Source: Bacteroidota bacterium
GTDB taxonomy: Bacteria; Bacteroidota; Bacteroidia; Chitinophagales; Saprospiraceae
NCBI GenBank assembly: GCA_024642705.1
Contig: JAHEAQ010000004.1
Span: forward strand, 60,523-124,522
Length of the DNA: 64,000 nucleotides
Reading direction: 5' to 3'
A program made the translations under genes and the position numbers. Of the stretch, positions 36,847 to 45,407 are shown piece after piece; within the stretch, counting starts at the first letter, position 1, and each line of letters starts with the position of its first letter. The notes below the pieces were generated by a model that was not told the DNA's origin, searched no databases, and was given only the letters and a program-made list of their open reading frames with translations.

Positions 36847-37515
36847 TTATTTAATTGACTTCCACTCTTCAGAATTAGGTAAATCAGCTATAATTTTCAC
36901 CGGAACTTGTTGGATTGGATGAAAAAATTCAATAGATCTACAATGCAAACAGATTGACTTGTCAGAATTGGGATTCGCGAAACCATATTTTAAATCGCCA
37001 ACGATTTTGCATCCTATGTGTGAAAGTTGAACCCGAATTTGATGGTGTCTTCCTGTAAATAATTGCACTTCTAATAAATAAAATTTACCAAATTTCCCCA
37101 CTAGTTTATATTCTAACTTTGCTAATTTAGCATCAGTATGTTTTTCTTGGCAAACAAAAGACTTATTTTTGGTGGTATCTTTTCTTAAATAATTGGTTAA
37201 AATACCTTTATCATCTGAAGGCATTTTATCAACGAGTACCCAATAAATTTTAACAACTTTATGATCTTTGAAAAGCTTGTTCATTCTTGTCAAGCTTTTA
37301 GAAGTTTTAGAATAGATTATTGCTCCAGTTGTTGGTCTGTCAAGTCTATGAATGCTACCTAAATAGACATTCCCAGGTTTATTATATTTTATTTTGATAT
37401 AATTTTTCAAATGTTCAATGAGTGAAAAATCACCAGTTTGATCCATTTGGGCTAAGTCACCAGATCGTTTATTAATTGCGATTAAATGATTGTCTTCAAA
37501 AATTATGTTAAGCAT
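36847..37515 (-). CDS. RluA-family pseudouridine synthase
   Basis: A 222-residue synthase without an S4 domain. The catalytic motif is SIHRLDRPTTGAIIYSKTSK (Asp in HRLD), followed by LFKDHKVVKIYWVLVD; later come FTGRHHQIRVQLSHIGCKIV and GDLKYG. It converts uridine to pseudouridine in rRNA or tRNA; a TruC/RluA-like target is possible. The gene converges on the DUF5683 gene (12 bp between stops). Confidence 0.9.
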   Translation of the reverse strand: MLNIIFEDNHLIAINKRSGDLAQMDQTGDFSLIEHLKNYIKIKYNKPGNVYLGSIHRLDRPTTGAIIYSKTSKSLTRMNKLFKDHKVVKIYWVLVDKMPSDDKGILTNYLRKDTTKNKSFVCQEKHTDAKLAKLEYKLVGKFGKFYLLEVQLFTGRHHQIRVQLSHIGCKIVGDLKYGFANPNSDKSICLHCRSIEFFHPIQQVPVKIIADLPNSEEWKSIK

Positions 37516-37623
37516 GGATTTATTTATAACTAAAAATCAATAGATAATATATTTAAATTATTAAATATTTATATTTCATTAAATTTTACTGCTTTATGTA
37601 TGTAAAATATATATAATATGTAT

Positions 37624-37631
37624 TATATTTG
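37624..37631 (+). promoter_or_regulatory. Candidate -7 box of the first small-RNA element
   Basis: TATATTTG matches TAnnTTTG and would start an RNA at about 37637. No -33 TTG can be picked in the AT-rich region upstream. Confidence 0.4.
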
Positions 37632-37636
37632 AACTG

Positions 37637-37703
37637 TGTGTAAGTTTTGGTTATTAATTGTAAAATTCGTTTATGCTCGTGAAAAGTCACGAGCTTTTTT
37701 TTT
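37637..37703 (+). ncRNA. Candidate small RNA, copy 1 of a tandem pair
   Basis: From a putative start near 37637 the element holds AGTTTTGGTTATTAA (37643-37657), a variable linker, TTATG, and a terminator hairpin GCTCGTG/CACGAGC (37675-37681 and 37688-37694) with nine T. The second copy about 120 bp downstream has the same 15-mer, the same TTATGC and a hairpin in which the third T-A pair is C-G. No reading frame is evident. The 5' end is inferred. Confidence 0.5.
37675..37703 (+). terminator. Intrinsic terminator of small-RNA copy 1
   Basis: A 7-bp GC-rich stem with a 6-nt loop followed by nine T. No protein-coding gene on this strand ends just before it. Confidence 0.85.
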
Positions 37704-37751
37704 GCTTACATATTACATATTTTTATAATATATGGCACGGTACTTGTATTT

Positions 37752-37821
37752 ATTTAATCATATGAGTTTTGGTTATTAAATTGAGTTATGCCCGTGCCTA
37801 GTCATCACGGGTCTTTTTTTT
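37752..37821 (+). ncRNA. Candidate small RNA, copy 2 of a tandem pair
   Basis: It carries AGTTTTGGTTATTAA at 37765-37779, TTATGC, and the hairpin GCCCGTG/CACGGGT (37790-37796 and 37806-37812, one G-U pair) followed by eight T. A weak TACTTG lies upstream at 37741-37746. It lies 86 bp upstream of alanine dehydrogenase, so it could also be a leader element of that gene, but the terminator precedes the gene by a wide margin. Confidence 0.5.
37790..37821 (+). terminator. Intrinsic terminator of small-RNA copy 2
   Basis: A 7-bp stem (six Watson-Crick pairs and one G-U) with a 9-nt loop, then C and a T-run. It is homologous to the terminator of copy 1. Confidence 0.85.
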
Positions 37822-37907
37822 CCCTTCTTTTATTCAAATATCATATTTTATTCCTCTCAAAAAATAAAATTAACTAATATTACATTCAATTTAAAATCAT
37901 AAGCCAC

Positions 37908-39023
37908 ATGATAATAGGAGTTCCAAAAGAAATTAAGAATAATGAGAATAGAGTCGCTTTAACACCAGCTGGTGCACTCGAACTTATTAAGCACGGCCAT
38001 ACTGTATATATTCAAGACAATGCAGGTCTGAATAGTGGTCTCAACAACGAAATGTATACTAGTGTTGGAGTAAAAGTTCTTCCTACAATAGAAGCTGTTT
38101 ACAACATTGCTGAAATGATCGTGAAAGTAAAAGAACCGATCGAAGAAGAATACAGTTTGATAAAAGAAAACCAATTGGTTTTTACATATTTTCATTTTGC
38201 TTCTTATGAGCCGCTAACAAAAGCTATGATACAAACCAAAGCTATATGTCTAGCCTATGAAACAGTAAAAGATGCATCAGGAGCTTTACCTCTCCTGATT
38301 CCGATGTCAGAAGTAGCAGGAAGAATGTCCATTCAAGCTGGTGCTAAATATCTTGAAATGCCACAAAAAGGTAGAGGAATATTACTAGGCGGAGTTCCAG
38401 GAGTGCCACCAGCAAAAGTATTAGTTTTGGGAGGAGGGATAGTTGGAACGCAAGCAGCGAAAATGGCAGCTGGTTTAGGAGCCACTGTTACAATTCTCGA
38501 TGTAAATCTTAATAGATTAAGACATTTATCCGATATTCTACCTGCTAATGTTAACACTATGTATTCAAATGAATATAATATTAGGAATCTAATCAAAACG
38601 CATGACTTAATTATTGGTGCCGTTTTGATTCCAGGTGCAAAAGCTCCGAATCTTATTACAAGAGATATGCTTAAAGAAATGCATCCAGGAACTGTCCTTG
38701 TTGACGTGGCTGTAGATCAAGGAGGGTGTATCGAAACATGTCGTCCAACAACTCATGCAGATCCAGTTTTTGTTATTGATGATGTGGTACATTATTGTGT
38801 CGCAAATATGCCTGGAGCCGTACCTTATACTTCAACAATTGCTTTAACTAATGCCACTCTACCATATGCAATTCAATTAGCAAATAATGGTTGGAAGAAA
38901 GCGTGCATGGAAAATAATGCGCTTAAAGAAGGTTTAAATATTGTTAATGGTAAAGTTGTCTACAAAGCTGTCGCTGATACTTTCGACTTAGAATATACTG
39001 ACATTGATACCATTTTGCATTAA
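37908..39023 (+). CDS. ald: Alanine dehydrogenase
   Basis: A 371-residue NAD-dependent dehydrogenase of normal length that converts alanine to pyruvate and ammonia. The start MIIGVPKEIKNNENRVALTP is typical. Catalytic regions are MIVKVKEPIEEEY (Lys) and FTYFHFAS (His). The NAD site is VLGGGIVGTQAAKMAAGLGA. Late motifs include DQGGCIETCRPTTHADP and ANMPGAVPYTSTIALTNA. It stands alone, downstream of two tandem small-RNA-like elements. Confidence 0.96.
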   Translation: MIIGVPKEIKNNENRVALTPAGALELIKHGHTVYIQDNAGLNSGLNNEMYTSVGVKVLPTIEAVYNIAEMIVKVKEPIEEEYSLIKENQLVFTYFHFASYEPLTKAMIQTKAICLAYETVKDASGALPLLIPMSEVAGRMSIQAGAKYLEMPQKGRGILLGGVPGVPPAKVLVLGGGIVGTQAAKMAAGLGATVTILDVNLNRLRHLSDILPANVNTMYSNEYNIRNLIKTHDLIIGAVLIPGAKAPNLITRDMLKEMHPGTVLVDVAVDQGGCIETCRPTTHADPVFVIDDVVHYCVANMPGAVPYTSTIALTNATLPYAIQLANNGWKKACMENNALKEGLNIVNGKVVYKAVADTFDLEYTDIDTILH

Positions 39024-39158
39024 AATAGGAGGTTTGGATTTCGTTTAAATTTGCCCGAAATAAAATTGTATAATATTGTTTGCTAAATGCGATAATATCA
39101 TTGAAATTTTATATTTTTAGAATGATAATTATTTACAAAACTTAAAAGCTTACCTGTT

Positions 39159-39407
39159 ATGCACATAACTTTCGAAGAATTAAGAAAAATTAAGCACAAC
39201 CTTCCTACAGGCAGTATTCACAAAATTGCTGAAGAACTAAATTTGGAAGAGCAAACTGTTAGAAATTACTTCGGTGCGAAAAAGTACGAAGATGGCAAAA
39301 TTGTTGGCAAACATATTCAACCTGGTCCTGATGGAGGATTTGTAACTCTAGAAGATACCAAAATTTTAGAAATTGCTAAAAGGTTAATAAACTCCGAAAA
39401 AAGTTAA
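39159..39407 (+). CDS. Small HTH-like DNA-binding protein
   Basis: An 82-residue protein. Residues 10-36 look like a helix-turn-helix (NLPTGSIHKIAEELNLEE, then QTVRNYFGAKKY), followed by HIQPGPDGGFVTLEDT and a C-terminal helix. I recall proteins of this type, with the conserved HIQPGPDGG loop, as common in Bacteroidota and annotated as hypothetical DNA-binding proteins. The target is unknown. A strong terminator follows at once. Confidence 0.7.
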   Translation: MHITFEELRKIKHNLPTGSIHKIAEELNLEEQTVRNYFGAKKYEDGKIVGKHIQPGPDGGFVTLEDTKILEIAKRLINSEKS

Positions 39408-39410
39408 AAT

Positions 39411-39450
39411 AAAAAAAAAAGCTGCTCATATTTTGGGCAGCTTTTTTTTT
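39411..39450. terminator. Bidirectional intrinsic terminator
   Basis: GCTGCTC (39421-39427) pairs with GGGCAGC (39435-39441) with one G-U pair; the stem is flanked by about ten A and nine T, so it works on both strands. It separates the HTH-like gene (+) from trmN (-); the trmN stop codon overlaps its T-run. Confidence 0.9.
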
Positions 39451-40163
39451 TACATTTTAAGGTAAAATTCTTTTGTAAGAGAAATATAATCAAGAGAGAA
39501 TGCTTTGGTTTCATCTCTTATTGAAATTTTTTGGGTTTCAATTTTTTTTGGTTTCTTACTAAAGTTAATTAATAAGCGTTCAACCGGAGTTTCGGGAAAA
39601 GAGCTTACTTCACATAAATGTGTACAATACAGCCTATATTGCTCTGCAATTTCAATAAACCGAAGGCCTTCTAAATAAGGAAGTACGACGGCAAAATTGC
39701 CATTTGCACTTAACAGTTGATATGAAATTCTTAATAAGTCATTATGTGGCAACTTTATAGTGTGTTTCACCAAGGACCTATTTTGCGTAGCTGAAAGTGT
39801 TCCTCCACTAAAAAATGGAGGATTAGACACAATCAAGTCAAAATTTTCACTTGTTTTTATAGCAAAATCTTGAATAGAACTATGAACTGCATTTAACCGT
39901 GATTTCCAAGGAGAATTTTCCATATTTTCTTTAGCTTCTAAATATGAAGGCTCATCTATTTCAACTCCTACAATCGAATTTGCTTCACTTCTTTGGGATA
40001 ACATCAGTGCGATAACTCCAGATCCAGTGCCAATATCTAATATACTCTTAGCTTGATTGCAATTAACCCATGAACCAAGTAATACTCCATCGGTATTAAT
40101 TTTCATTGCACATTTCTCTTGAACAACTTGAAATTGTTTAAATAAAAACAATGTTTCAGACAT
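39450..40163 (-). CDS. tRNA1(Val) adenine-37 N6-methyltransferase (YfiC/TrmN6)
   Basis: A 237-residue Rossmann methyltransferase. SAM motif I is LDIGTGSGVIALMLSQR, motif II VGVEIDEPSY and the adenine-specific motif IV is IVSNPPFFSGG, followed by RSLVKHT. This pattern and the N-terminal FQVVQEKCAMKINTDGVLLG match TrmN6/YfiC. It m6A-modifies A37 of tRNA1(Val). ATG 40163 was chosen; a TTG lies one codon upstream. It is last in an operon with the TonB receptor and the DUF5689 lipoprotein (6 bp gap), a functionally odd neighbour. Confidence 0.9.
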   Translation of the reverse strand: MSETLFLFKQFQVVQEKCAMKINTDGVLLGSWVNCNQAKSILDIGTGSGVIALMLSQRSEANSIVGVEIDEPSYLEAKENMENSPWKSRLNAVHSSIQDFAIKTSENFDLIVSNPPFFSGGTLSATQNRSLVKHTIKLPHNDLLRISYQLLSANGNFAVVLPYLEGLRFIEIAEQYRLYCTHLCEVSSFPETPVERLLINFSKKPKKIETQKISIRDETKAFSLDYISLTKEFYLKM

Positions 40164-40169
40164 CAAGCT

Positions 40170-41495
40170 TTATTTCTCAATTATTTTAACATCGTCAATA
40201 ATTGCAGTTGTTGTGCCACTTGTGGCACTCCCGATGTATTTGAATCCTATATATGCTTCTCCAGTAATTGCTGTAAGATCAATATCCCCTGAATTAACCC
40301 ATTCATAATTAGCATTGCTTGATCCAGCTTTCTTTACCGTTATTTCTGTCCAAGTAGCACTTGTGACATTTGACCCATTAAAATCTTTAGAATACCATAC
40401 TGAAAATCCATCATGAACAGAAAACGCAACTGCGGTTCGCATGACTAATTTCATTGGCGAATCAAATTTTATTTTTGGAGTTATGAGCCAAGCTTCCATT
40501 TCCGTATTTGTGTCATTAAATGCAGTAGCTTGTACGTATATATTATTATCAAATTCTTTTGCGCGCCACAATCTATTCCCTTTAACTGCAATATTTGCCC
40601 AATTTAGCATATTTGCATCTTGATTATTAGACAATCCTTCAAAATTCTCATCTACGCTATCTACAGGATCTCCTGAATTATTCATTCCTCCATTTCCATC
40701 GCATCTGTCATCAAACATATCCACTTCATTCACATCTCTTAGCAAAAGCTGGTAATCAGATCGAAATACACTCAAAACACCTATTAGTGTGCCTTTTCCT
40801 GTCGGTGCCTTTTCACCGCCAAAAGACGCAAATCCACTGGTTCTTAGCAACACAACATTTTCATCACAATCTTCCAACTCTAAATTAACTGAAAATTGAT
40901 TCACAACGTCTGAGAAAGGCTTAGCTGCTGAACCAACTGTAAATTGAACATCTTCATATTTTACTAATGTGTTCGCCAAATTTTGTTTGTTTTCCTTTAT
41001 TTTAATCACTTTTGGTTGAACAACTTCGGTATCGTTAGTATTAAAAACATATTCAGGTATTAATGGTTCTGGAATAGCAATAGAAGCCAGATTTATTCCC
41101 GAGCCACTGATTGCGCTTAATTGTGGCAAGCCATTGTAATCACTTATATACAATCCCTTGCATTTCACAAAAATATTCCTCCCCTCTGGAAACTCATTAA
41201 ACAAACCTATTGCATCGAGTCTGATTTGAATTCCACCAGTTTCATCTTGAATAACTAGTTGTTTATAAAAATTCCCAGTGCGATCATTTGCTATAACTCG
41301 ACCATCAATGACCAAATCTGTGATTACCTCTGTATAGGTTCCAATTTTCCATAAACTTAACAAATCCCCAATTGTTCCAGTTGCTTCTACTACTTCTGGC
41401 GTAAAACCTGGTGGCTCGTCAAAATTATTATTTATACATGAATTAAATGTAAAGCTTAATATAATTAATGTAATTATTATGTATGTATTTTTCAT
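40170..41495 (-). CDS. DUF5689 / choice-of-anchor-J surface lipoprotein
   Basis: A 441-residue lipoprotein (IITLIILSFTFNSCINN). The middle part (about residues 55-260) is a DUF5689 domain: TDLVIDGRVIANDRTGNFYK, LVIQDETGGIQIRLDA and FVKCKGLYISDYNGLPQL. The C-terminal part (about 285-441) is a choice-of-anchor J jelly-roll (EAWLITPKIKFDSPMKLVMR, then WVNSGDIDLTAITGEAYIGF). It lies 27 bp downstream of a TonB receptor, and likely works with it as a surface-bound binding protein. DUF5689 domains have an OB-like look and are often found near extracellular nucleases; that link is from general experience. Confidence 0.85.
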   Translation of the reverse strand: MKNTYIIITLIILSFTFNSCINNNFDEPPGFTPEVVEATGTIGDLLSLWKIGTYTEVITDLVIDGRVIANDRTGNFYKQLVIQDETGGIQIRLDAIGLFNEFPEGRNIFVKCKGLYISDYNGLPQLSAISGSGINLASIAIPEPLIPEYVFNTNDTEVVQPKVIKIKENKQNLANTLVKYEDVQFTVGSAAKPFSDVVNQFSVNLELEDCDENVVLLRTSGFASFGGEKAPTGKGTLIGVLSVFRSDYQLLLRDVNEVDMFDDRCDGNGGMNNSGDPVDSVDENFEGLSNNQDANMLNWANIAVKGNRLWRAKEFDNNIYVQATAFNDTNTEMEAWLITPKIKFDSPMKLVMRTAVAFSVHDGFSVWYSKDFNGSNVTSATWTEITVKKAGSSNANYEWVNSGDIDLTAITGEAYIGFKYIGSATSGTTTAIIDDVKIIEK

Positions 41496-41522
41496 AAAAT
41501 CGTCTATCCTTAAATAAATATG

Positions 41523-44267
41523 TTATAATCTAAAACTTAATCCTATGTAATAATTGGCTCCAAAAGCATAAAAATATCTCGGAGGAAATCTATCAACATC
41601 TAAATTCTCAAAATCAAACCTGCTTTGTTCATATCCGCCAATTATAAAATTCTCATTGTTCAAAAAATTATTAACTCCCACAGTTAAGTAAATAAATTTA
41701 TCCCCAATTTTCCACGATTTGCCACCAAATAAATCTGCAGTATAATTAGACGGTATTTTCTCCTGATACAAGATATTCTCCCAAAGTTCAGTATTGTCAG
41801 ATTTATTCAAATTTGCAACTGCTTCTTCTGTTCTCCTTGTCGGATTAAAATCTAGATAGGTCTCATTGAAAAAATTGAAATTCAAATTAACAAACCAAAA
41901 CTTCGGAGAATTATATTTTAAGCCAACTGTATAGGCTTGTTGTGGAGTATTTGGAATATAAAAGTTTTTTTGGTAAATCAGTAAACCTTCGTTTAACAAC
42001 ATTGCATTATTGTCCTGAGAAATAGTAGCTGTTGGTCGAGAAGTATAAATATTTTCACCTATTGCAGCAGCTCCCACAGCTGATAGTGTAGAAGTCAATT
42101 TCAAATCAGCTGCAATTTCAACACCCATATGCCTTTCATCTATGTCAGTTAGTATGAAATTAACAAAGCCTCTAAATTCATCATGATAAAAGCTATTGAC
42201 TTCGGTTTGGTTTTTTATTGTAGTAAAATGAGCACTGAATTTTGCCTTTAAAATCGGAGATTTATGGTTATAACTCAATTCCGAAGAAAAAATTTCTGAA
42301 CTTGTTAAATCACTAACTACATCATTTCTAGTTCTTGGGGAAACAAAAGCATATCTAGCAAAAGGGGCTTTAGTCAAATATGTACTTATTAAATTAACAT
42401 AATTTCTACCATCAATTTTATAACTTAATCCTCCTCTAATCGCATAATTTAAAAAAGAATTTACTTGTGATTTCCCAAATGAATTATCAGGAAATTTTCC
42501 ATTTTTAGTAAATCCTTCTCTCCAGAATTTGGTGTATTTTATTTCTCCACCAACAAATGCATCGAATTGTTTTGTTTTCAAAGAGCCTTGACTCCAAAAT
42601 GATCCTTGTTGAGTAGCTGTATTATAATTGAATCCATATTGATCTCCTGCAAAAACTATTCTATTCGGATTATTTAAATCATTTTGTATTTCATCTGAAT
42701 TAGCTGCAAAATCCCTTTCTGCAAATTTGTCAATGTCTACATAATAATCTCCACCTAGTAAATCCAAAATTGACTCGAAATTATGGTTCACTTCATCCAA
42801 AAGAAGTAATCCTCCATTGACATTCAAGTTATTAGAAACATTATATTTGAAACTTGAATTAAAATTTAGTTTCTGGACATCAAATCTTTGCTCTGCAAGG
42901 ATATATTTTGCCCTATGACCTGATTGAATGGCACCTTCTACCCCATTTGCATTGACAAAATCTTCAGTTGTATTCTTATTTATAAAATACATGTAATCCC
43001 AATCGATCTGTCTATTTTTTTCTTCTGAAAGCTGGTCAGTAATGTAATCCGCAATTTCAGGACTGTCCTTATAAAAAGAAGGTAGATTTCTATAATAGTC
43101 AGGTCTAGGATCTGAAACATTGTACCAATCTAATCTTGATGAACCAAACCTACCTGTTTGAAAAGATAACGTGCTGCTAAGATTTAAATTTTTATTAATT
43201 TGACTATCATGTCTAAGCATAAATATTGGTTGAAAAGAATTGTAAATTCTAGAATTTCTTTTTTCACCATTCTGATATCCCCAATAGGAATTGTAAAAAT
43301 TAGATCCTGCAATATCATTCAATTCTTGGACAGAAGCTCCTCCTCTTCCTCTCTTAGCTGGAGCCCCAAGTGCAACAAAATTAAGGGTATTGCTTTTATT
43401 TATAATATAGTCAAAACTTAAAAAATATGAATATGCATCATAAAAAGTTGCATCAATATAACCTTCATTTCCCCATCTTTTAGATGCTGAAGCACTAATA
43501 GCATATTTATCATCTATAATCCCTGTAGAATAAGTGTACATTACTCGATTTCTGTATGTTCTATTGGAAACAGCAATAGAAGGTCTGTTTTGTTTTCTTT
43601 GAAAACTTGCTCTCAAATCGATATTTTGAGATCCTCCTATATCTCCAAAAGTATATTCACTTTCATCTAAACCATAAGTTGATTGGGTATTTCTTAAAAC
43701 ATCATTTAAACCACCCCAATAACTCCAATTAACCCTACCATCATCTAAGTCATTAACAGGCATACCATTCAGTAAGGTTCTAGTAAATGCGCCATCTAGT
43801 CCTCTTCCATTAAATCTTGCTACATTGAATTGAAAGGTAGTAAGATTTGCAAATACGTCTCTTGAAGCTTGCAAAATACTGGAAACATTCTGCACACTAT
43901 TGCCATCATTGACTTCGACATCAGATAAAGTGATTATAGCAAAATCAGATTCTACCATTTCTGCAATTGCTGGCTCCAGAACTACAGTTAATCGTTTTTT
44001 AACTTTCGGGTCAATAGTTAAAGATGACTCTTGAAAATTTAAAGCTCTAAAAAATATCTTTTGCTTTTTGGAAGATTTAATAGTAAATTCAAATTCACCT
44101 TGCAAATTTGTGGTGGTTAATAATTCTTCATTTTTGCTAAACAATTCAGCACCTGCAATTGCATTTTTATCAACATCTATTATTTTACCTTTTACAATAT
44201 TTTGAGCTAGGATTGTACATGAAATGAAAACAATTAAGGCAAGAGAAAGTAAATATTTTTTATGCAT
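41523..44267 (-). CDS. TonB-dependent receptor with carboxypeptidase-regulatory-like domain
   Basis: A 914-residue outer-membrane receptor. It has a signal peptide (KYLLSLALIVFISCTILAQ), a CarboxypepD_reg-like domain (NIVKGKIIDVDKNAIAGAEL), a plug (FNVARFNGRGLDGAFTRTLL, NGMPVNDLDDGRVNWSYWGG) and a long beta-barrel ending FYAFGANYYIGLSFRL with terminal Leu after Arg. No SusD gene follows; the partner is the DUF5689 lipoprotein. It imports an unknown ligand, with nucleic-acid fragments or phosphate favoured by context. It is divergent from an exported nuclease/phosphatase. Confidence 0.9.
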   Translation of the reverse strand: MHKKYLLSLALIVFISCTILAQNIVKGKIIDVDKNAIAGAELFSKNEELLTTTNLQGEFEFTIKSSKKQKIFFRALNFQESSLTIDPKVKKRLTVVLEPAIAEMVESDFAIITLSDVEVNDGNSVQNVSSILQASRDVFANLTTFQFNVARFNGRGLDGAFTRTLLNGMPVNDLDDGRVNWSYWGGLNDVLRNTQSTYGLDESEYTFGDIGGSQNIDLRASFQRKQNRPSIAVSNRTYRNRVMYTYSTGIIDDKYAISASASKRWGNEGYIDATFYDAYSYFLSFDYIINKSNTLNFVALGAPAKRGRGGASVQELNDIAGSNFYNSYWGYQNGEKRNSRIYNSFQPIFMLRHDSQINKNLNLSSTLSFQTGRFGSSRLDWYNVSDPRPDYYRNLPSFYKDSPEIADYITDQLSEEKNRQIDWDYMYFINKNTTEDFVNANGVEGAIQSGHRAKYILAEQRFDVQKLNFNSSFKYNVSNNLNVNGGLLLLDEVNHNFESILDLLGGDYYVDIDKFAERDFAANSDEIQNDLNNPNRIVFAGDQYGFNYNTATQQGSFWSQGSLKTKQFDAFVGGEIKYTKFWREGFTKNGKFPDNSFGKSQVNSFLNYAIRGGLSYKIDGRNYVNLISTYLTKAPFARYAFVSPRTRNDVVSDLTSSEIFSSELSYNHKSPILKAKFSAHFTTIKNQTEVNSFYHDEFRGFVNFILTDIDERHMGVEIAADLKLTSTLSAVGAAAIGENIYTSRPTATISQDNNAMLLNEGLLIYQKNFYIPNTPQQAYTVGLKYNSPKFWFVNLNFNFFNETYLDFNPTRRTEEAVANLNKSDNTELWENILYQEKIPSNYTADLFGGKSWKIGDKFIYLTVGVNNFLNNENFIIGGYEQSRFDFENLDVDRFPPRYFYAFGANYYIGLSFRL

Positions 44268-44294
44268 ATTTTAATGCTTTATTTAATTGAAGGA

Positions 44295-44302
44295 CAAAAA
44301 TA
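44295..44302 (-). promoter_or_regulatory. Candidate -7 box for the TonB receptor operon
   Basis: TATTTTTG on the minus strand, 27 nt before the ATG, matches TAnnTTTG. The nearest TTG upstream is at 26 bp, longer than usual. Confidence 0.35.
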
Positions 44303-44372
44303 ACAGAAGTTTAATAGAACTATACTAACAACATATTAAAAAAAATGTAATTTTTGTGAGAAATATCTATTT

Positions 44373-45407
44373 ATGAAATTTTTACAAGCTTTTCCTTTCT
44401 TTTTTTTGGTATCCTTTTGTTTTGGCCAATCAAAAAATTATAAGATTTCAACTATCGGTTTTTACAATGTAGAAAACTTATTTGATACAGTGGATAGCGA
44501 TGATACTAATGATACTGAATTCACTCCAAATGGAATTCGAAATTGGACGTCAGAGAAATACAATGAAAAATTATCAAATTTGGCAAGTGTTATCAATACG
44601 CTTGGGATAAAAGATAATAAAGATGGTGTCGCCATTCTTGGAATTGCAGAGGTCGAAAATAGAAAAGTAGTAGAAGATTTAGTAAAACAACAACAAATAC
44701 AAAATAAACATTACAAGGTCATACATGAAGATTCGCCCGACAGAAGAGGAATTGACGTAGCATTAATTTATCAAGAAAGTTTATTTGAACCAACCTCTTA
44801 TTCATATCATCCATTAATATTTTACAGAGATGGACAAAGAGTATTCACAAGAGATATTTTGCTCGTTGATGGAATTTTAGATGGTGAAAAAATACATATC
44901 ATGGTTAATCATTGGCCTTCAAGAAGTGGCGGTGAAAAAATATCTCAGCCTGGAAGAAATGCAGGAGCTCAGTTGTGCAAAGATTTAGCAGATTCTATTA
45001 AAGTGAATGAACCAAATGCTAAAATATTTATAATGGGAGATTTAAATGATGATCCTGTTAGTCCAAGTTTGAAAAATGTCCTTAGAGCAAGACCTCAAGT
45101 TGAAAAAACTCCAAAAAATGGTTTTTTCAATCCAATGTGGGCCTATTATAAGAAAGGGATTGGTTCAAATGCTTACAGAGATGCATGGTCATTATTTGAT
45201 CAGATTGTCGTTAGTCAATCATTATTAGATAAAAATGATAAAGGTTTCTTTTATTATAAAGCAGTTATTCATAATCCTATTGAGTTAGTCCAGCCATCTG
45301 GTCAATATAAGGGTTATCCGTGGAGAACATTTTCCGGTGATACCTATATTTCAGGATTTTCTGACCATTTTCCTGTATATCTTTGTTTACTAAAAGAAAC
45401 GAATTGA
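44373..45407 (+). CDS. Exported endonuclease/exonuclease/phosphatase-family protein
   Basis: A 344-residue EEP-superfamily enzyme with a signal peptide (LQAFPFFFLVSFCFGQS). Active-site motifs: TIGFYNVENLFDTVD (Asn), LGIAEVENRKVV (Glu), NHWPSRSGG (His), IFIMGDLNDDPVSPS (Asp-x-Asn) and FSDHFPVYL (Asp-His). The family cleaves phosphodiesters in DNA, RNA or lipids; similar exported Bacteroidota proteins are annotated as extracellular nucleases. It is divergent from the TonB receptor and overlaps the helicase gene by 4 bp. Confidence 0.92.
   Translation: MKFLQAFPFFFLVSFCFGQSKNYKISTIGFYNVENLFDTVDSDDTNDTEFTPNGIRNWTSEKYNEKLSNLASVINTLGIKDNKDGVAILGIAEVENRKVVEDLVKQQQIQNKHYKVIHEDSPDRRGIDVALIYQESLFEPTSYSYHPLIFYRDGQRVFTRDILLVDGILDGEKIHIMVNHWPSRSGGEKISQPGRNAGAQLCKDLADSIKVNEPNAKIFIMGDLNDDPVSPSLKNVLRARPQVEKTPKNGFFNPMWAYYKKGIGSNAYRDAWSLFDQIVVSQSLLDKNDKGFFYYKAVIHNPIELVQPSGQYKGYPWRTFSGDTYISGFSDHFPVYLCLLKETN

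Noticed and set aside
37822..37907. Riboswitch controlling ald
   Set aside because: After the second terminator only AT-rich sequence remains before ald; no conserved aptamer core could be recognised.
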